Made by a program: the position numbers and the translations under genes. 64,000 bases of DNA, from positions 5,094,599-5,158,598 of the forward strand of contig CAJSYZ010000004.1 of assembly GCA_910574455.1 (NCBI GenBank). Reading direction: 5' to 3'. Origin of the DNA: Trichaptum fuscoviolaceum. Lineage: Eukaryota > Basidiomycota > Agaricomycetes > Hymenochaetales > Trichaptaceae. Below the pieces are notes generated by a model. It had not been told where the DNA came from. It worked only from the letters and a program-made list of their open reading frames with translations, and did no database searches. Positions 11,790-22,884 of this stretch are shown here, piece after piece; the stretch's first letter is position 1, and each line of letters starts with the position of its first letter.

Positions 11790-12288
11790 TGTGAGGTATA
11801 CCTCCATCAGGAAAAGTGCAAAAAAAATCCAGGCTGGTAATAACCTCTGGAATCAAGAATATACCAGGGAAATGCAGGGAACCCCTGCAAGGAATAGACA
11901 GCATTTGTAAGAGCTTGGATTTCGCCATAAGGCAATGTAACCATGACGGCTCTTGTAACCCGTGTGAGAATTTTGGGGGTTGGAAGGCCTGGAATCTCGC
12001 GTAACCCCTGTAATCCTGCTCATCGATATAACAGATTCCAGCCAATTACGACGGATTCTGTGTGATATATTATCCAAATTCGGACATAAGGCTTGCCAAA
12101 GTGCCAGACCTGACAACGGGTTCTGGCCTATACCATGAGTTGCAGGCCATATATCTCTTAAAATCCATTGCCAGCGGCATAAACATTGCTGCCTATTCAA
12201 CATCCCAGGACCTTTCAGCACATAAAATGATATATAATAATCCATTTTCATTCAGCAAAATCTAAATTATTTACATGCATACAGACGA
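11790..12288. other. Intergenic, no gene seen
   Basis: This stretch lies between the MITE and the 3' end of the kinase pseudogene. Nothing recognisable was read on either strand. Confidence 0.45.
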
Positions 12289-13700
12289 CTACAGTTGGTC
12301 CACCGGACTCTCCGGGACCAGTGCTTTTGGAAAATTTGGTTCCGGATTCAATACTTCAAAGACACCAACAATGGACGCGTCCTGATGGAGATAGCGGACG
12401 GGCGGGTTGGTTGCGGTTGTCTCTGCGGCTAACAGTAAGCCGCTCGGGGTGGTGCATTGGTAAAGTATCCGATGTTGGATGGCGGGTAGGGAGGGGCGGT
12501 GAATGTGATCACAACAATGCACATGGAGAATACAATGGCAAGTTTACTTACAGTCAACAAGGACGCACATGCTGAGGTACGCGCCTTCCTGAACCTTATG
12601 CGGTGCAGTCTTCCACTTGGCGGGGACGGGCTGTATCTTATCTGCGACCTGATCCCAGTTTCTGAGGCGAAGGTCAGCTAGAGAATGGCGCAGATGGGCG
12701 TGGTCGACTTACACTCCTCGGAAGTACCGGCTCTGCAAGATATCCTGCATTGGGATGCAGTGTTCTGGGTTCTTGGCTAGCAGACACCGCATCAGATGGC
12801 ATGCCTCTGGGTAACGCTTGCGGAACCATCGAGGAATGAACACATTTTCGTATAGTGCGTTGGCCTCAAGATCCTTGCAATCCCTCCCACGGAAGGGCAG
12901 CTAATAAAGGCGGTGTCAGTGAGGGTGATGGGTTGGAACGGACGAAACTCACTCTGCCAAAGCCAAGCTCATAGAACATGACGCCAATGGAAAAACTGTC
13001 AGCCTTGTACGACTAATGGTTGCCACAAAGCATCTCTGGTGCCATGTAGCCCGTCGTGCCACACTTGCCCTTAGTCCTGTGCCAATAGTCATCGTAAGTT
13101 AGTACCTCGTCATTGCTTACCGCATGTCCTTTGAAAACGTGTGCGAGGCCGATGTCCCCAATGACGAGCCGACTGTGCTCATCCATGAGGATGTTGTCGG
13201 GCTTAAGGTCGCAATGGACGATGGCCTGGTTGTGCAAGGTGCCCACGGCATAGCACTACGAAAAAATATGAGACACAGCTTGAGGGAAAGAAGCGGAGAC
13301 GTACAAGTTACGCCATGATGAACTTGATTTCATGCATGCGAACCAGCTTCTTCGCGTTGCTCATCGCACCTCGCAAAGTACCGCCGATGGCCAAGCCCTG
13401 GATGATGATGAAGATTTGCGGGTCTATGAGAGGGGTAAAATAGGGTGAGCTAAGCAAAGCCAGGTCAGAAAGGATCTTCTCTGTAAACATGTCCCAACTG
13501 TCTTGGTCGACATTCGCACGTGGAATCTGCTTGATCGCGACCTTCTTGCCGTATTCGCGGTGGGAGATGTCCACGGCTTGGTAGACGCGGCTGAATCTGC
13601 CTTTCCCGAGGACGGCTTCGAGCCTGTAGTTGTCGAGTCGTTTGCAGAGCGCCTCGCGGGCGAGCTTTGCAGCGTCCGTGTTCCCGCGTGGCACTGCCAC
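12289..13700 (-). pseudogene. Serine/threonine protein kinase with two in-frame nonsense codons
   Basis: Minus strand from ATG 13700. The kinase subdomains are in order: glycine loop LGKGRFSRVYQA, VAIK lysine motif, FIMA..., [10 protein letters not shown] (HRD changed to HCD), GDIGLAHVF (DFG position reads DIG), [11 protein letters not shown] and SFSIGVMFYELGFGR, then a C-lobe ending YFRGV. Splicing restores the frame at several GT-AG introns (for example 5' GTACGT after MA*L, and one after FKGHA). A TAA sits where FIMAQL is expected (~13313) and a TAG follows GNH (~13013), so this copy cannot make a full kinase. A last exon probably runs 12289-12430. The HRD and DFG changes suggest a divergent kinase even before decay. 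Substrate is unknown. Confidence 0.75.
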
Positions 13701-13744
13701 CGTGCCACAGGTGTACTAGGTGGCATACAGTCACACTCAGGTGG

Positions 13745-14005
13745 CACAGTAATAAATCATCAAAAAAAGAAGATAAAATATGATTGTAGTACAATCACAT
13801 ATCATCAACAGCAGAAATGCTTAGATTTGAAGGCCATCCTGGGGATGGATGGATGGAGGAGGGGATGGATGGACAACGACGAAGGGGAAAGAGAGAGAGA
13901 GAGAGGGAGGAGAGCTCAATGAACGCGACGCGTGACGGTCTTGTTGGTAATTCAAACTCCGCAGCATCATCGTGCCTCAAGTCTCAAATTGCTAAGTCCG
14001 TGAAA
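13745..14005. repeat. Low-complexity spacer with GGATGGAT and GAGA tracts
   Basis: A (GGATGGAT)-type microsatellite lies near 13842-13874 and a GA tract near 13888-13908. No gene is seen. The spacer separates the divergent kinase pseudogene from the beta'-COP fragment. Confidence 0.6.
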
Positions 14006-14012
14006 ACATTGA

Positions 14013-14345
14013 CTCAACAACTTCCAGCTACGGGTCTTCAATTACAACACTCACGAGAAAGTGACTGCATTTGAGGCCCATCCTGATTACATTCGATGCC
14101 TGGCTGCTCATCCTATGCTTAGCATTGTGTTGACGGGCTGCAATGATATGACCATCAAAGCATGGGACTGGGATAAACAGTGGAAGTGTATTCGGGTGCG
14201 TACATCCACCTCTTCAGAATCAGACCTCGTCTAATCATCTCTGAAGATATTTGAAGGATACACGCACTACATTATGACCTTGTCTTCGACCCCAAGGACA
14301 CCAGCACCTTCGCCTCCTCTTGTCTGGATCACACCGTGAAGGCTG
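14013..14345 (+). pseudogene. SEC27: Coatomer beta' subunit WD40 fragment
   Basis: Translation gives FQLRVFNYNTHEKVTAFEAH, then PDYIRCLAAHPMLSIVLTG and MTIKAWDWDKQWKCIR. A GTGCGT...AG intron (about 14196-14246) follows, and then IFEGYTHYIM. After this a one-base deletion shifts the frame to LVFDPKDTSTFASSCLDHTV. These are two adjacent WD40 blades of beta'-COP (Sec27/COPB2), a COPI coat subunit. Everything upstream and downstream of these blades is missing. The fragment ends abruptly within a base or two of a TFIIF-alpha fragment, which is not a natural arrangement. Confidence 0.85.
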
Positions 14346-15844
14346 GTGAAGCTTGAGCCGAAGTCTGAGATCAAGGTCAAGGGCACCAGGTCGTCTTTGG
14401 CCTCAACGTTCACGGCTGTCAGAGGCGAGGGCGCGCCGTACCAGGAGTTTGATCTGTTGAGCTGCGACAGGCATGGGTGGCAATACGACGTGATGATGTT
14501 CGACTTACGGAAACCAGTCGACATCAGTACGTGGCCGCGGCCCGTGAAACTCAACCACAAGGAGCTGCTCCGTGACCCTACTGGGGAAGGTGTGGGCGGC
14601 GTCAGCTCGCAGGTGCCCATGAAGCCGATGTTAGGGGCAGATGGGAAGCCCGTCATTGGTGCACACGGACGTATAGTCATGGTCGATGCGGAGGAGCGGC
14701 CGATCCACAACGAGGCGAACCCGCAGAAAGGGAAGGATGTCAAAGACAAAGACAAGCGGAAACGCAAGTTCAAGAAGAAGACTCGGCAGGTGTTCCTGGT
14801 GCACGAGCACATCCGACAGAGTGTCGAGAGGAACGCTATTCCTGTCGAGATCCCGGGCTCCTTTTCTCATTTCCCGCACTTTCCCGCCAAGGATCCCGAC
14901 ATGAGCAGACAATCCCGCGGGGAGAATCCCGCCAGTGGATTCCCGGCGCGAAACCTCATTCCCGAATCGCACGATCCCATGCTCACGTGACTTATCCCGC
15001 ACCACCGTCCCGGCAACCATGCACGCATACACACACTCATTTACGACGACCCGCCACGGCACACGTACATTCACTTATCAACATACGCTCATTAGTCCGC
15101 TAGTACCTCAAGGTGACGACCTGCAACAGTCTGGCATACCTAGTCTGGCTAGTCGCGGCCCCGGACCGGACGCTGACGTCCACGGACAGGCCGTAGCCAT
15201 CTGGAGAGACGGGATAGACATGCCTAGCAGTGCGGTCGTAGCATGTATCGTTTGTAGTAGATAGGTGCGCATTGCGCAAGGACACTTAGCGTAGATTAAC
15301 TATACAGTCTTTACGAAGTAGATAAATAGCTGTAGGCATCGTAAGGAGCACCCCACTTTTGACCTCTTGTGGAGTGTATGACAGCATTTATCAACAAGTA
15401 TTCGAGCTTTGAGGTTTTGCATGCTTTACGCAACTTTAGTGGAACATACGGAACTTTTTTGTCTTTACGTAACTTGTTACGCAACCTTTGTACGTAACTT
15501 TACACCTTTACTTACAAGTTTTAGCTTGCTAATCTTCACATTTTTAGCTTTCGGTAGTACAGCTCTGTCTTACGTAACTATATGCAGCTATACAGTGGTT
15601 TGCATTAAGGTGTCTGTGGTTCAGAAAAGTTATACGTAACTTGTTTTCCAGATACTATAGATATGTTATACCTTTCTGTACTGAAGCATTATCCTGTATA
15701 CCTTTTAAATATATTCCTTATTGTTGATTATCTTGTTTGGTTCCTCTTAATCAATAATAGTACTGCTGGAAATGTATAATATCTTATCTAGTAAATCTAC
15801 GAGAATTGTTATATGATATATAAGATAATTGACTCTTTCAATTA

Positions 15845-15960
15845 CTTGGACAAGTGGGTCAATGGGTTTAGCTCCCCAACTCTGGTAAAGGTTGGCAGGC
15901 GGAACTCTTCCCGCTTTGTGATCTATTCAACAGGCTACGGGTTCAACTCAGACTAATGTA
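15845..15960 (+). repeat. tRNA-like (A/B-box) stretch in the left arm of the long-TIR element
   Basis: The sequence contains GGGTTTAGCTCCCCAACTC, then about 80 bp later GGGTTCAACTCAG, resembling polymerase III A and B boxes in spacing. The mirror copy lies at 19417-19530 on the other arm. It does not fold as a complete tRNA, so at most it is tRNA-derived. Confidence 0.3.
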
Positions 15961-16205
15961 AATAAAGTTTTGTAATTTTTTTATTTCTTTTGTTTTAAAT
16001 AAATACCATTCTTATGTATTTTATCAGCTATGGATATTGTAATACCACTGAAAACAAAATAAGTGATAAGGAGGTGGGAGTTTAGGGAACCCAAGAAAAA
16101 TAAAAGAGTAGTAAAAGAATCAGAAAGAAGAGGAGAAACAGCAAAGGAAACTAATGAAAAAAATTCAACAGCCTCAATTGTCCATAGACAGAATCTTTGC
16201 ACATC

Positions 16206-18511
16206 TGTTGTGATCCCCCAGGACCCCAACATGTCTAAGACAATCCCAAACAGAATTCCATATACTGAAACCCAGGATCGCGACCTTGGCTAGATCCCAA
16301 AAGGATCCCCCGCTCTCTGATCCCGGAAGAACCTCTGCTTTGCCATGCATTCTCCTGCTACGAGTTCCGCTCCGCTACAACCTCCTTGCCCTTGCTTGTC
16401 CTCACCCACATCTCCTCATCAGTCCCCCACCTTGTCCCCATGTCTTGATCCATCCCTAGCCCACCTTGTTGTTCCCCAGACTCTAGGATGATCCCCCGCT
16501 CGCTCCCTGCTCCCGTCATGCTCTGTTCCCCGCTCCAGCGAACCCCATACCTCACCATAGTCCCGAAGTCACTCACCATAGCCACAGCCATAGCTATATC
16601 CTGCCACAGCCATAGCCATAGCCATAGCTATCCTGAGACCTCATAGGTTCTTGACTATGCCTGGATACAAGATCCCGGCCTTGCGTCCACAGTCATGAAG
16701 CAGTTAGAAGATAGATCCACTGTGTCCCAAGCCAACCTCTGTCTGGCCTTGAGTAAGCCAACACAACAGCGGTCAAGGATTGCTGTCCCGCAATCCTGCC
16801 CGGTCACGAACCCTGCCCTGCACTCGACCTGCATTCCCGGTTGGAGTCCCGTCAAGACTCCCCCCACTCGTTCCTGGTTGGAATCCCGCTCCTTTCCCCC
16901 GCACAATCCCAGTCGAAATCCTGCTTGTTTCCCGCCACGCGTCCCATCTTGAATCCCTGTGCAAATCCCCCGCAGGATTCCCGCCTTTGATCCCGTCGCG
17001 ATTCCCATCGCAACCCCAGCTAAGTTCCCGCTCTGATTTCCGAAAGAATCCTGCTATGATTCCCGGTAGAATCCCACTATGATTCCTGGTAGAATCCCGC
17101 TATGATTCCCGGTAGAATCCCGCTACAATTCCCGGTCAAACCCTGTCTCAATTCCCGGTCAAACCCTGTCCCAATTCCCCGCTTGAATCCCGTCGCAAAT
17201 CTCGCTGGTTTCCCATTGTCCATGGGAAACCCCTTAGCTTCCCTGCTCCTCAATGCTAACCCCGTCTTGAGATAGTCCCAGGTGATTGGCCTGGCCACGC
17301 ACATGCCAGCCAACTAGTCTCGCTAGTAGCGTCCCATCCCGGCCCGCAGACCATGTTCCTGCCACCCCGTGTGTGGGATTGATCTCATTGTCCGCAAGGA
17401 CTCGAACCCCGTCCTTAGTTGCCCTGCCCCGTGCGCACCTCGCGATTAGGCTTTGTTACGACATCAAAGCACTGGCCTCTTCAAGGCTGGTCCCTGTTGA
17501 TCCCCAGCGACCCTGATCCACGCCAGAAGTTGCCTGCAACTTATCCCGAGACGATGTATGCATTACATCCGCCCCCCACGTTTTTTACCCCGCTGCCTGT
17601 GCGCCAGCTTGATACCTCGCGCACAATTACATTCCTTCAGTTCTCTTTGTTTCACTTGACCATGCTTCACGCTCGTTCCCTTAGATCTTGCCCAGATGTT
17701 CCCGCACCGAATCCCGAATCCCGGATTCACGTCACTGTATGCGCGGCCTTCGCCCGCAAGATTGTGTAACTAGTTAGTTGCGCGTTTGTGCATGCCCGTT
17801 CCCTGTAGATTCTGCCCAGTAGATAAATACCTGTCGCCACCGTAAGGAGCACTCACTTTTGTCCTCTTGTCGAGTGCTTCCTTAGGTGTGTTTCTGTCTT
17901 GTCTCTAGTGTAGTTTTACAATGCTAACTTGTCGAGTGCTTCCTTAGGGAACCTCCTCCTGATACAGAAGTGTTGCCTTGAGATCCCGGTTATCCTGAGC
18001 TTCTCTGCTCCCGTCCTGAGCACGCCTGCTCTCTGGCTCTCTTGTCTCTGTCTTGTCCCGGATCCTGCTCTGTGAATCCCGCCTTGAGTCCTGCCCAGAA
18101 TCCCGCTCTGAGAGTCCCGCCAGAATCCCGCTCTGAGATTCCCGCACAAATCCCGAACGAATCCCGCTCTGAGATTCCCGCACAAATCCCGAACAAACCC
18201 CACTCTGCGATTCCCGCACAAATCCCGGACTGAGATTCCCGAACGAATCCCGCCCTGAGATTCCCGCAAGAATCCTGCTCTGCGATTCCCGGTCTGCGCG
18301 TTTCCCCGCGCCTCGACTCTGACTCCGTCCCGTCCTCGCCTTGAGCCCCCTTGCGTCTCGCCCTCGTAGCCCCGCTTCCCGCGCGACTCAGTTGGCGCTG
18401 TAGCGTCCTTAACGGTTCCCTTTGCCTTCTCCGCTGCCGCGCGCTCTCCCAGGCCTTGCCCCGGAAGCCGCTAACGCGCCCCGGCCCCCAGGTTCTTCCC
18501 AGGTCGTAACA
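16206..18511 (+). repeat. Old diverged LTR-like block with expanded TCCCG repeats
   Basis: It starts TGTTGTGATCCCCCAGGACC and ends AGGTCGTAAC-A, both reminiscent of the termini of the gypsy LTRs nearby. It is 2.3 kb long because of tandem expansions: ATTCCCGGTAGAATCCCGCT-type units at about 17040-17210 and AATCCCGCTCTGAGATTCCC-type units at about 18070-18290. A CCATAG microsatellite lies at 16570-16630. No clear TSD was seen, so identity as one LTR is tentative. Confidence 0.4.
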
Positions 18512-19189
18512 AAAAGTGGGGTGCTTTGCAGGGGGGTCCGCGGTTTTGATGAACAAAGGTAAAAACTATACAGTACCAAGCCACTGGACCCTGATCTGAC
18601 TAGGTCCAACCTGTACTGCTGACGTAAGTCGGAGTTTGGGGTCCCGCTCGAGTTGGGGTCCCGCATCGGTAGAGCGGAGGTTTGAGTCGGAGTGGTGGAA
18701 GAAAGAAAGAAAGAAAAGAGAATTGCTTGCAGGGCGCTTGTCCTAGCGGCCTGCAAAAGGCAAGTAATCTACGCAAAAAGGAATAGAATCAGAGTCAAGA
18801 ATAGTCCGCTTTTGGAGCGGACATGTCGGGGATCCGACTTGGAGTGTGATTGTAAAAAAAAATAAAGGAAAAATAAAAGAAATAAAATAACCTGAGGCGG
18901 ATTCCTGACAGTCACCTTGAGGCACTAGTTGATTAATGAGTGGTTGTTGGTAAGTGAATGTATGTGTGCCATGGCGGGTTATTGTAAATGAGTGTGCATA
19001 TGCATGCGTGGTTGCCGGGGCAGTGGTACACTATAGGTCACGTGATTGAGGGATTGTGCGAGGGGTGGTGCAAGTTGGGAAAGAGGTTTTGCAACGGGAA
19101 TCCAATGGCGGGATTCTCCCTGCAAGATTGCCTGCTCATGTCGGGATCCTTGGTGGGAAAGTGCAAACAATAGGAAAAGGAGCCCAGGA
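18512..19189 (-). repeat. Diverged LTR remnant in minus orientation
   Basis: AAAAGTGGGGTGCT at its left end and the stretch 18900-19189 (ending GGAGCCCAGGATCTCAACA) align by eye with the minus-oriented LTR at 22885-23706. Many substitutions and an unrelated middle containing a (GAAA)n tract (~18703) mark it as older. It lies inside the long-TIR element. Confidence 0.6.
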
Positions 19190-20326
19190 TCTCAACAGTT
19201 CCCCTACGGTTGTAACACTCCCTAGTATTTCCCCAGAGACTGTTTACACTCTGCAGCCCACATGTACCCCTACAGTTGTAACACCAATTATACATGGGAC
19301 TGGTGTAGACATGCAGGAATCTAGCAGAATTACAATATCTATAGCTGATATAATACATAAGAATTGTTTTCATTTAAAACAAAAGAAACAAAACAATTAC
19401 AAAAGTTATTTACATTAGTCTGAGTTGAACCCGTAGCCTGTTGGATAGGTTACAAAGCAGGAAGGGTTCCACCTGCCAACCTTTACCAGAGTTGGGGAGC
19501 TAAACCCATTGACCCACTTGCCCAAGTAATTAAAAAAGTCAGTTATATATATTTTATATAACAACTCTTGTAAATTTACTAGATAAGATATTATACATTT
19601 CCAGCAATACTATTATTGATTAAAAGGAACCAAACAAGATAATCAACAATAAGAAATATATTTAAAAGGTATACAGGATAATGCTTCAGTACAGAAAGGT
19701 ATAACATATCTATAGTATCTAAAAAAAACGTTACGTATAACTTTTCTGAACCACAGACACCTTAATGTGAACCACTGTATAGCTGCAGATAGTTACGTAC
19801 GGCAGAGCTGTACTACCGAGAGCTGAAAATGTGAGGAGTAGCAAGCTAAAACCTATAAGTAAAGGTGTAAAGTTACATACAAAAGTTACGTAACAAGTTA
19901 CGTAAACACAAAAAAGTTACGTATGTTCCACTAAAGTTGTGTAAAGCATGCAAAACCTCAAAGCTCGAATACTTGTCGATAAATGCTGTCATAGGAGTGC
20001 TTCCTTAGGTGCGATCTCTCTCTTTTCTCCTGTGTAGTTAGTTGCGCAATACTTACTTGTGGAGTGCTTCCTTAGGGATCCGCTTACTTGACGTTCAAAG
20101 CAGTGAAGAGTCCTAGCTGGCCTTGAGAATCCCGCGACGCGCCTGGATAGAATCCCGCGCGTTTCCCGCCTGAATTCCCACGCTCGTTCCCAGTCGCGAT
20201 TCCAGATTCCCGAACGCGGGTTCTTGTCGCGAATTCCAGTTTCCCGAACTGTTTCCCGCTACAATTCCCGACGGTCGTAACAATTCCTGGGTCGTGGAGG
20301 ATGGGATGGGCAGCAAGGTATGGGTG

Positions 20327-21156
20327 TGTCGAGATCCCAGGCCCCTTTTCTCATTTCCCGCACTTTCCCGCCAAGGATCCCGACATGAGCAGACAATCCC
20401 GCGGGGAGAATCCCGCCATTGGATTCCCCGCGCGAAACCCCTTTCCCGACTCGCACGATCCCCCGCAAGATCCCCCGCTCACGTGACCTATTCCGCACCA
20501 CCGTCCCGACCACCATGCACGCATACACACATTCATTTACGACGACCCGCCACGGCACACGTACATTCACTTATCAACATACGCTCATTAATCCGTTAGT
20601 ACCTCAAGGTGACGACCTGCAACAGTCTGGCATACCTAGTCTGGCTAGTCGCGGCCCCGGACCGGACGCTGACGTCCACGGACAGGCCGTAGCCATCTGG
20701 AGAGACGGGATAGACATGCCTAGCAGTGCGGTCGTAGCATGTATCGTTTGTAATAGATAGGTGCGCATTGCGCAAGGACACTTAGCGTAGATTAACTATA
20801 CAGTCTTTACGAAGTAGATAAATAGCTGTAGGCATCGTAAGGAGCACCCCACTTTTGACCTCTTGTGGAGTGCTTCCTTAGGTGCGATCTCTCTCTTTTC
20901 TCCTGTGTAGTTAGTTGCGCAATACTTACTTGTGGAGTGCTTCCTTAGGGATCCGCTTACTTGACGTTCAAAGCAGTGAAGAGTCCTAGCTGGCCTTGAG
21001 AATCCCGCGACGCGTCTGGATCGAATCCCGCGCGTTTCCCGCCTGAATTCCCACGCTCGTTCCCAGTCGCGAATCCAGGTTCCCGAACGCGGGTTCGTGT
21101 CGCGAATTCCAGTTTCCCGAAACTGTTTCCCGCTACAATTCCCGACGGTCGTAACA
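20327..21156 (+). mobile_element. Solo gypsy-type LTR, TSD GGGTG
   Basis: An 830-bp uninterrupted LTR starts TGTCGAGATCCCAGGCC and ends GACGGTCGTAACA. GGGTG duplicates flank it (20322-20326 and 21157-21161). It is the same family as the LTR at 14843 and those of the full element at 22885-29597. It inserted only 40 bp of TFIIF-alpha exon downstream of the first solo LTR. Confidence 0.92.
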
Positions 21157-22320
21157 GGGTGGGACGGATGGAGGAGGTGGCGAAGAGCAAGACGCACGCG
21201 CTGTTCACGTCTGCTGCGGACCAGATGTTCAAGTTCGTGCCTGTGCACCAGTGGTACAAGGTTCAGAAGCGTCGGGAGACGTACCAGATTGCGTTGAGCC
21301 TCGAGGAGGCAGAGAAGCTGATGGCAAAGATGGAGAAGAATCGCGAGATGGACCACTGGTCGATGCACTTGCGCAGTAACGCAGCAAATGGTATCTCTGT
21401 GCCGATCGTGGATGGTGTGATGACTGCCGCAAGTCTTGTGTATGACATTGGTGGCATGTCGCTGGGCCCCGGGGGGAGGAGACTGAAGACTGTAGACTCG
21501 GATGCGTGGGCTATTCGAGGAAAACGATGAACAGGGTGTTGATAACCGCCGGAGACCGGAAAGAGACAGAGGGGGCGAGGGCGACGAGTATAAGGGGGAG
21601 TTAGCGGATGATGAAGAGAGTATGGATGTTGAGGACACTCGTGAGGAAGAGGCCAAGGAGATTGAGGTTTGCTCAGTTCTTTTTTCTCTCTCCAATATTC
21701 AGTTCATCAACTTTCTTTTCTGCTATCTAGGAACGTCTAAAGCGTGAATATCGTACAGCAAATAAGACACGAGAGGGTTATATAGACGAATCGGATGAAG
21801 AGGAGGAAAGAGGGCAGCAGTTAACAGGTGCAGGCAAGCAAACGAAGTAACTTGTCCACAAGATCGAGAAGAATGGCGCGTACAATAGCAATGATGATGA
21901 AAATCCTTATGCCTCCTCGGTATGCTTCTGCGCACTTTCTGACGATCGTCTGCTGATAGTGCTTCTCGTAAGGCTGAGGAAGAGGAGGAAGAGGAACCAG
22001 AAGTTATGGCTACTGGTGTGGCCCAACAACAAACAACACAGCAGCAGCGGTCTGGCTCTCAAGGTCCGACACCAACAGCAGCACCCACACCAATGTCTGG
22101 ATCCAAACTCTCGTCCTGCCCACCCTCCAGACTGCCCTCACGCACCAGGTTCTCTCGTACCTACACATATCAAGACAGAACCGGCACCAACGCCGCCCGT
22201 GCCGAGTGTCAGCGTCAGCGGACAGTGTTGTTGCGAAGCGCGTCACCTCCCCCTCCGCGCCCGCCAATGCCTTAGCTGAAAGGCAGTGGGAGCCGGCGAC
22301 GAGCCCGCTCGTGGGTGGGC

Positions 22321-22884
22321 GACGAGTTCTTAGTTTACTTATTATTGTGCTTAATTTGTGCTTATAATATTATCATCTACTTATATTAACTGATTGACTG
22401 AACTGCCTGAATGACTGACCTGACTGACTGACTGACTGACTGAAGCACTGATTTAAGTCAACAGCACTGATTTCAGTAAGTCGCTGAGGACATGCATGAA
22501 TAAGTGAAGCTGCCTTATTTAAGACTTCAGTCTCTCAGGACCTTTAAGTGACGCTTAAGTCACTTTCAGCAGAAAGTAGTTTTCCTGATGTGGCTTTAGG
22601 GCAGGCTCAGGGTTCCGAGGGTCTTATCTTAGTATGTAGCGGTTGTGTACAGCATATAGGGAGGCCAACAGATATATAGACAAGTGCAACGATATTTAGC
22701 CACGTTATATGACGTCGCCAGACTAACATTATAGTATATACCGGTTACATGGGGGCCGGCAGAAGGCCGACGCACTTGTAATGTCCTGTAATGATTACAG
22801 GACCTTGTAAGGGCGCTGGAATCTTCCCAGGACCCTTGCACCACCCTTATATTACTATATTAAGATAACACTGGTTATATTACG
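22321..22884. other. Spacer with (TGAC)n microsatellite
   Basis: A TGAC tandem tract lies near 22410-22442. The remainder is AT-rich sequence between the truncated TFIIF-alpha copy and the full-length retrotransposon, without a coding signal. Confidence 0.55.

Larger units (their letters stand above)
15377..19993. mobile_element. Nested 4.6-kb element with very long inverted repeats
   Basis: Both ends begin TATGACAGCATTTATC; the arms stay similar for roughly 670 bp (15377-~16050 and ~19320-19993). A 6-bp duplication GGAGTG flanks it (15371-15376 and 19994-19999), and the uninterrupted LTR at 20.88 kb has one GGAGTG at this place. No transposase is readable. The interior (16.1-19.3 kb) is old LTR-like sequence with TCCCG-rich repeats. 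The 6-bp TSD with TAT termini is unusual; possible comparisons are IS3EU-like or Maverick-like families, but this is inference. Confidence 0.8.
14843..20282 (+). mobile_element. Solo gypsy-type LTR (interrupted), TSD ATTCC
   Basis: The LTR begins TGTCGAGATCCC (14843) and ends CGACGGTCGTAACA (20282), giving TG...CA termini. ATTCC duplicates flank it (14838-14842 and 20283-20287). After removal of the nested element at 15377-19999 it is about 817 bp, the same length as the LTRs of the retrotransposon at 22885-29597 in opposite orientation. No internal retroviral genes remain, so it is a solo LTR left by recombination. Confidence 0.88.
14346..22320 (+). pseudogene. TFG1: TFIIF alpha (RAP74/Tfg1) gene copy, split by two solo LTRs
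   Basis: Part 1 (14346-14842) encodes YQEFDLLSCDRHGWQYDVM, RKPVDISTWPRPVKLN and KFKKKTRQVFLVHEHIRQ, typical of the winged TFIIF dimerisation region. The reading is cut by LTR insertion at 14843, continues for about 44 bp at 20283-20326 (containing the VEDG..SKVWV block), is cut again, and resumes at 21157 with MEEVAKSKTHALFTSAADQM, SLGPGGRRLKTVDS and acidic runs. A GT-AG intron lies near 21666-21730, followed by ERLKREYRTANKTREGYIDE. Other defects are a frameshift around 21510 (KTVDSD to GLFEEND), a TAA after GKQTK (~21849) and loss of the C-terminal winged helix. TFIIF is an essential RNA polymerase II initiation factor, so this is a dead duplicate. Confidence 0.87.

Noticed and set aside
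17395..17412. GGTTCGAGTCC on the minus strand, a perfect polymerase III B box
   Set aside because: No acceptor stem, D-arm or anticodon arm could be built around it; the stem-loop has a 9-nt loop, so a tRNA gene is not supported.
14843..20282. A single complete retrotransposon with ATTCC duplications
   Set aside because: The outer pieces are one LTR split by another element (535 bp left plus 283 bp right). No gag or pol lies between, so it is a solo LTR.
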